Positions 7,801-8,322 of a DNA stretch of 8,322 nt are shown here, piece by piece (position 1 is the stretch's first letter; each line of letters opens with the position of its first letter). The translations under genes were made by a program, and so were the position numbers. Source of the DNA: Clostridia bacterium (GTDB lineage: Bacteria > Bacillota > Clostridia > Christensenellales > Borkfalkiaceae); assembly GCA_029071285.1 (NCBI GenBank), contig JAIEAS010000275.1, positions 1-8,322 of the forward strand, written 5' to 3'. The notes beneath the pieces are model-generated. The model was not told where the DNA came from. It ran no database searches and worked only from the letters and a program-made list of their open reading frames with translations.

Positions 7801-8171
7801 TTGCGGACGCGGCGAAAAAGACTTACTCTCTCGACGAGGACAAGTGCTGGAAAAAGATTGATAAATTTGAAAAATATATCGCCTCGCACACCCCCTTTGC
7901 GCTAAGCAACAAGGCCTGGCAGAAGATAGAGCTTTTCGCCTCGGCGTACCTTGCGTGCGGCGGCGAAGAGGCTGAAGCGCTCGACTTAGTCGCGGCTTCG
8001 AAGCTTATGATTATGGCGTGCGCAAATCTGAACGGAAAACTCAAACCCTCGGAAAGCATACCGTCCGCGGTTGAAAATATTTTCGGCGAGGACGGAATTT
8101 ATGAAATCAAAAAGATACTGAAATATTCCGGTAAGACGGCGGCAAGGAGGTCAGGCAATGCTGGCGAGTAA
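4827..8171 (+). CDS. Membrane-anchored GH3-like pseudoenzyme with degenerate AAA+-like C-terminal domain
   Basis: A 1114-residue protein. Residues about 10-290 match the GH3 (beta-glucosidase) barrel in outline: 'WNNEL', 'KERGVNLLFTPEAK', 'TEDPFYAG', 'FMTAYTKLSG', 'AILRGAAGDSGF'. Residues 303-510 match the GH3 alpha/beta sandwich ('EESIVLLKNEGVLPL', 'LLGKSPSGRLANT', 'FLGYRYYTTAG', then PFGHGLSYT at 515-523), and 525-632 the FnIII-like domain ('VTNTGKVDGSEVVQLY', 'PVKELKSY'). Key catalytic positions are changed: the nucleophile motif SDW reads CSQ/SQT (207-210), Lys-His reads T132-G133, DGPHG reads EQAEG, and the ExEG acid/base stretch is missing before 'RMKLP'. There is no signal peptide. Helices at 676-698 and 709-732 form a hairpin with basic residues on both outer flanks, so both ends should be cytoplasmic. 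An acidic linker (758-786) leads to a C-terminal domain (787-1080) resembling a degraded McrB-type AAA+ module. It is unlikely to be an active glucosidase; a sugar-sensing or scaffold role is inference. Its end overlaps the next gene by 14 nt. Confidence 0.85.
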   Translation: MIKNREIINSIPTDKKLEMLADGNLLGSGELGGGVPRVVPEQAEGINAADGQIYPAYSFLVSSWNNELISSVSGDLAVRAKERGVNLLFTPEAKTKSNPYTSGLTEDPFYAGAVIYGAVKSVKNAGVTPCVTGCALYDSDVNYLDVFPDGRAVRDYIFGFAELFEGSYGGVFMTAYTKLSGKYERVNCDTVSAILRGAAGDSGFILCSQTDKDLAVESVAAGNTFSYASDAAALKTATEAYEEIKNACDRGEASQGELEAACRAGSALSPDLADEAADKAIDFALYCNIGADEKPETNYDSEALALQAAEESIVLLKNEGVLPLGGAEKICVIGQPAFVKNPASGESFADIIAKTSFNLTGAAQGYKLADERDDALLHEAVVLAKNSDTALLFLDTADDSRMKLPANRLALIAALKDAGVKIIAVLTTAQSVDVGFDSGVSALLTAPVYCKRGGEALVNILLGKSPSGRLANTLYADTDSYFEKIKRDKDSGKIRIGSFLGYRYYTTAGLDVKYPFGHGLSYTEFTYSDLSVQGEQVLVTVTNTGKVDGSEVVQLYIGKPDSKIIRPVKELKSYIKVRLRAGEAKTLRFRVSPERLAVYCPETGRKVTEGGSYTVFVGRSVTDICLAGIMQVSGEVLKPDKTRLSDYIPTISNVVEGGYTLAPVQQVLPSGKKQKLAGLILMLISVLGAVIFATLNLVHVMTMDTPGAAPVIVVIVMIFVTAAALLASSFIQMKNAKAHPVAVSTQRPVAVKAEGADSLESLFEQEFSNEEDEQEEVKEVEGDEREILKYLDDGLTFAAAAENLTAYLTERGLSVNIKTARKILSAFASTRLILLKSGNNTLTAEFLRNLCGFFGAQASVEIYEKCENISGFLNLGGVKDTMEFAADNKHCVQPVCVENVEIADIAQFFTPFAKFMKNPEAGASLYLEGGRELKLPQNLWFVFALSENSYLKDADPLIAENACVLDLDISPAKSKDSKTQFNTLSYYQLKSIADAAKKTYSLDEDKCWKKIDKFEKYIASHTPFALSNKAWQKIELFASAYLACGGEEAEALDLVAASKLMIMACANLNGKLKPSESIPSAVENIFGEDGIYEIKKILKYSGKTAARRSGNAGE
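5433..5459 (+). other. Lost GH3 nucleophile site
   Basis: Codons 203-211 read GFILCSQTD where active GH3 enzymes have G-F-x-x-S-D-W. In the ungapped alignment Ser208 takes the place of the catalytic Asp; with a one-residue shift it is Gln209. Asp211 is the nearest acid but is out of register by two or three positions. Confidence 0.65.
6852..7022 (+). other. Transmembrane hairpin of the GH3-like protein
   Basis: Codons 676-698 and 709-732 encode two hydrophobic helices joined by about ten residues (HVMTMDTPGA). The sequence before the first is GKKQK and after the second QMKNAKAH, so basic residues flank both outer ends. The predicted orientation is both termini inside with only a tiny loop outside. 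Confidence 0.8.
7182..8066 (+). other. C-terminal domain resembling a degenerate McrB-type AAA+ module
   Basis: Residues 786-1080. Three stretches line up with landmarks of McrB-like AAA+ ATPases. 'RLILLKSGNNTLTAEFL' (831-847) sits where 'L-x-G-x-x-G-T-G-K-T' is expected; aligned from the following FFG, the P-loop Lys and Thr become Thr843 and Ala844. 'VCVENVEIADIAQFF' (895-909) sits at the Walker B 'L-D-E-M-N-L-A-R-x-E-x-Y-F' position without the Asp. 'LPQNLWFVFALSENSY' (935-950) and 'IAENACVLDLD' (958-968) fit sensor 1 'I-P-x-N-L-W-x-V-G-T-A-N' and the DRA arginine finger, with Arg lost. The similarity is weak and judged by eye, so an unrelated alpha/beta domain is possible. Confidence 0.45.
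8144..8150 (+). promoter_or_regulatory. Consensus ribosome binding site for the 52-residue membrane protein
   Basis: AAGGAGG, a perfect anti-Shine-Dalgarno match (followed by T), lies 7 nt before the ATG at 8158. It sits inside the end of the GH3-like gene and is the strongest site in the window, which supports the short frame after it being a real gene. Confidence 0.85.
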
Positions 8172-8316
8172 GGTTTGGTCCGCGCTGTCCTCGGGCTACG
8201 CGATACTTGTTTACGCGATAATTCTTCTGTTAATCGTCGGGGGAATCGTCGTCTGGATTATGGTCGGCAACGTAAAACCGCCCGAGGTTCTGCACATAAA
8301 GAGCTGTCACTTATAA
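8158..8316 (+). CDS. Small single-pass membrane protein (52 residues)
   Basis: The frame runs from ATG 8158 to TAA 8314-8316 and begins MLASKVWSALSSGY. Residues about 14-37 form one strongly hydrophobic helix (AILVYAIILLLIVGG core), followed by a short tail NVKPPEVLHIKSCHL with two Lys and a Cys. The consensus ribosome binding site 7 nt upstream and the 14-nt overlap with the GH3-like gene indicate that it is expressed and translationally coupled. It has no recognisable family. It may be a small partner of the membrane hairpin of the upstream product, by position only. An alternative is that it is the N-terminal piece of a longer membrane protein broken by a frameshift; only 6 bases follow the stop, so this cannot be judged here. 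Confidence 0.75.
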   Translation: MLASKVWSALSSGYAILVYAIILLLIVGGIVVWIMVGNVKPPEVLHIKSCHL

Positions 8317-8322
8317 ACATAA

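Noticed and set aside
4827..8171. Active secreted beta-glucosidase
   Set aside because: There is no signal peptide, and the nucleophile, Lys-His and acid/base motifs are all altered.
8317..8322. Terminator or further gene after the small membrane protein
   Set aside because: Only six bases remain, and nothing can be judged from them.

Overview
The window looks like bacterial chromosomal DNA from a Gram-positive, probably gut-associated member of the Clostridia (Bacillota). The reasons are strong purine-rich Shine-Dalgarno sites, densely packed same-strand genes, mixed GC use with many AGA/AGG arginine codons, and a BspA-like leucine-rich-repeat surface protein of a kind common in gut Firmicutes. 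A closer placement (for example Christensenellales) is only a guess.

All coding is on the + strand and no stretch longer than 14 bases lies between genes. The layout is: (1) 3-452, the 3' end of a gene whose start lies outside the window, encoding a small beta-rich domain followed by two membrane helices; (2) 439-4812, a 1457-residue single-pass protein with a cytoplasmic N-terminal domain, one signal-anchor helix and a long extracellular BspA-type LRR region; (3) 4827-8171, a 1114-residue protein with the full glycoside hydrolase family 3 (GH3) architecture, a membrane hairpin and an unusual cytoplasmic C-terminal domain; (4) 8158-8316, a 52-residue single-helix membrane protein. Genes 1/2 and genes 3/4 overlap by exactly 14 nt each, and genes 2/3 are 14 nt apart, so this is almost certainly one operon with translational coupling.

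The most interesting gene is the third. By eye, its GH3 part has lost the nucleophile motif (SDW), the Lys-His pair, the substrate-binding Asp-Gly-Pro-His-Gly motif and the usual acid/base region, but keeps the fold signatures, including PFGHGLSYT and the FnIII-like domain. It has no signal peptide, and the charge pattern around the hairpin places both the GH3-like part and the C-terminal part in the cytoplasm. The C-terminal part resembles a McrB-type AAA+ module that has also lost its P-loop, Walker B and arginine-finger residues. I therefore read it as a membrane-anchored double pseudoenzyme, perhaps a sensor or scaffold, encoded with a cell-surface LRR protein and small membrane partners. 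The function of the whole operon is not known to me. The idea that the surface protein reports outside binding to the cytoplasmic pseudoenzyme is inference only.
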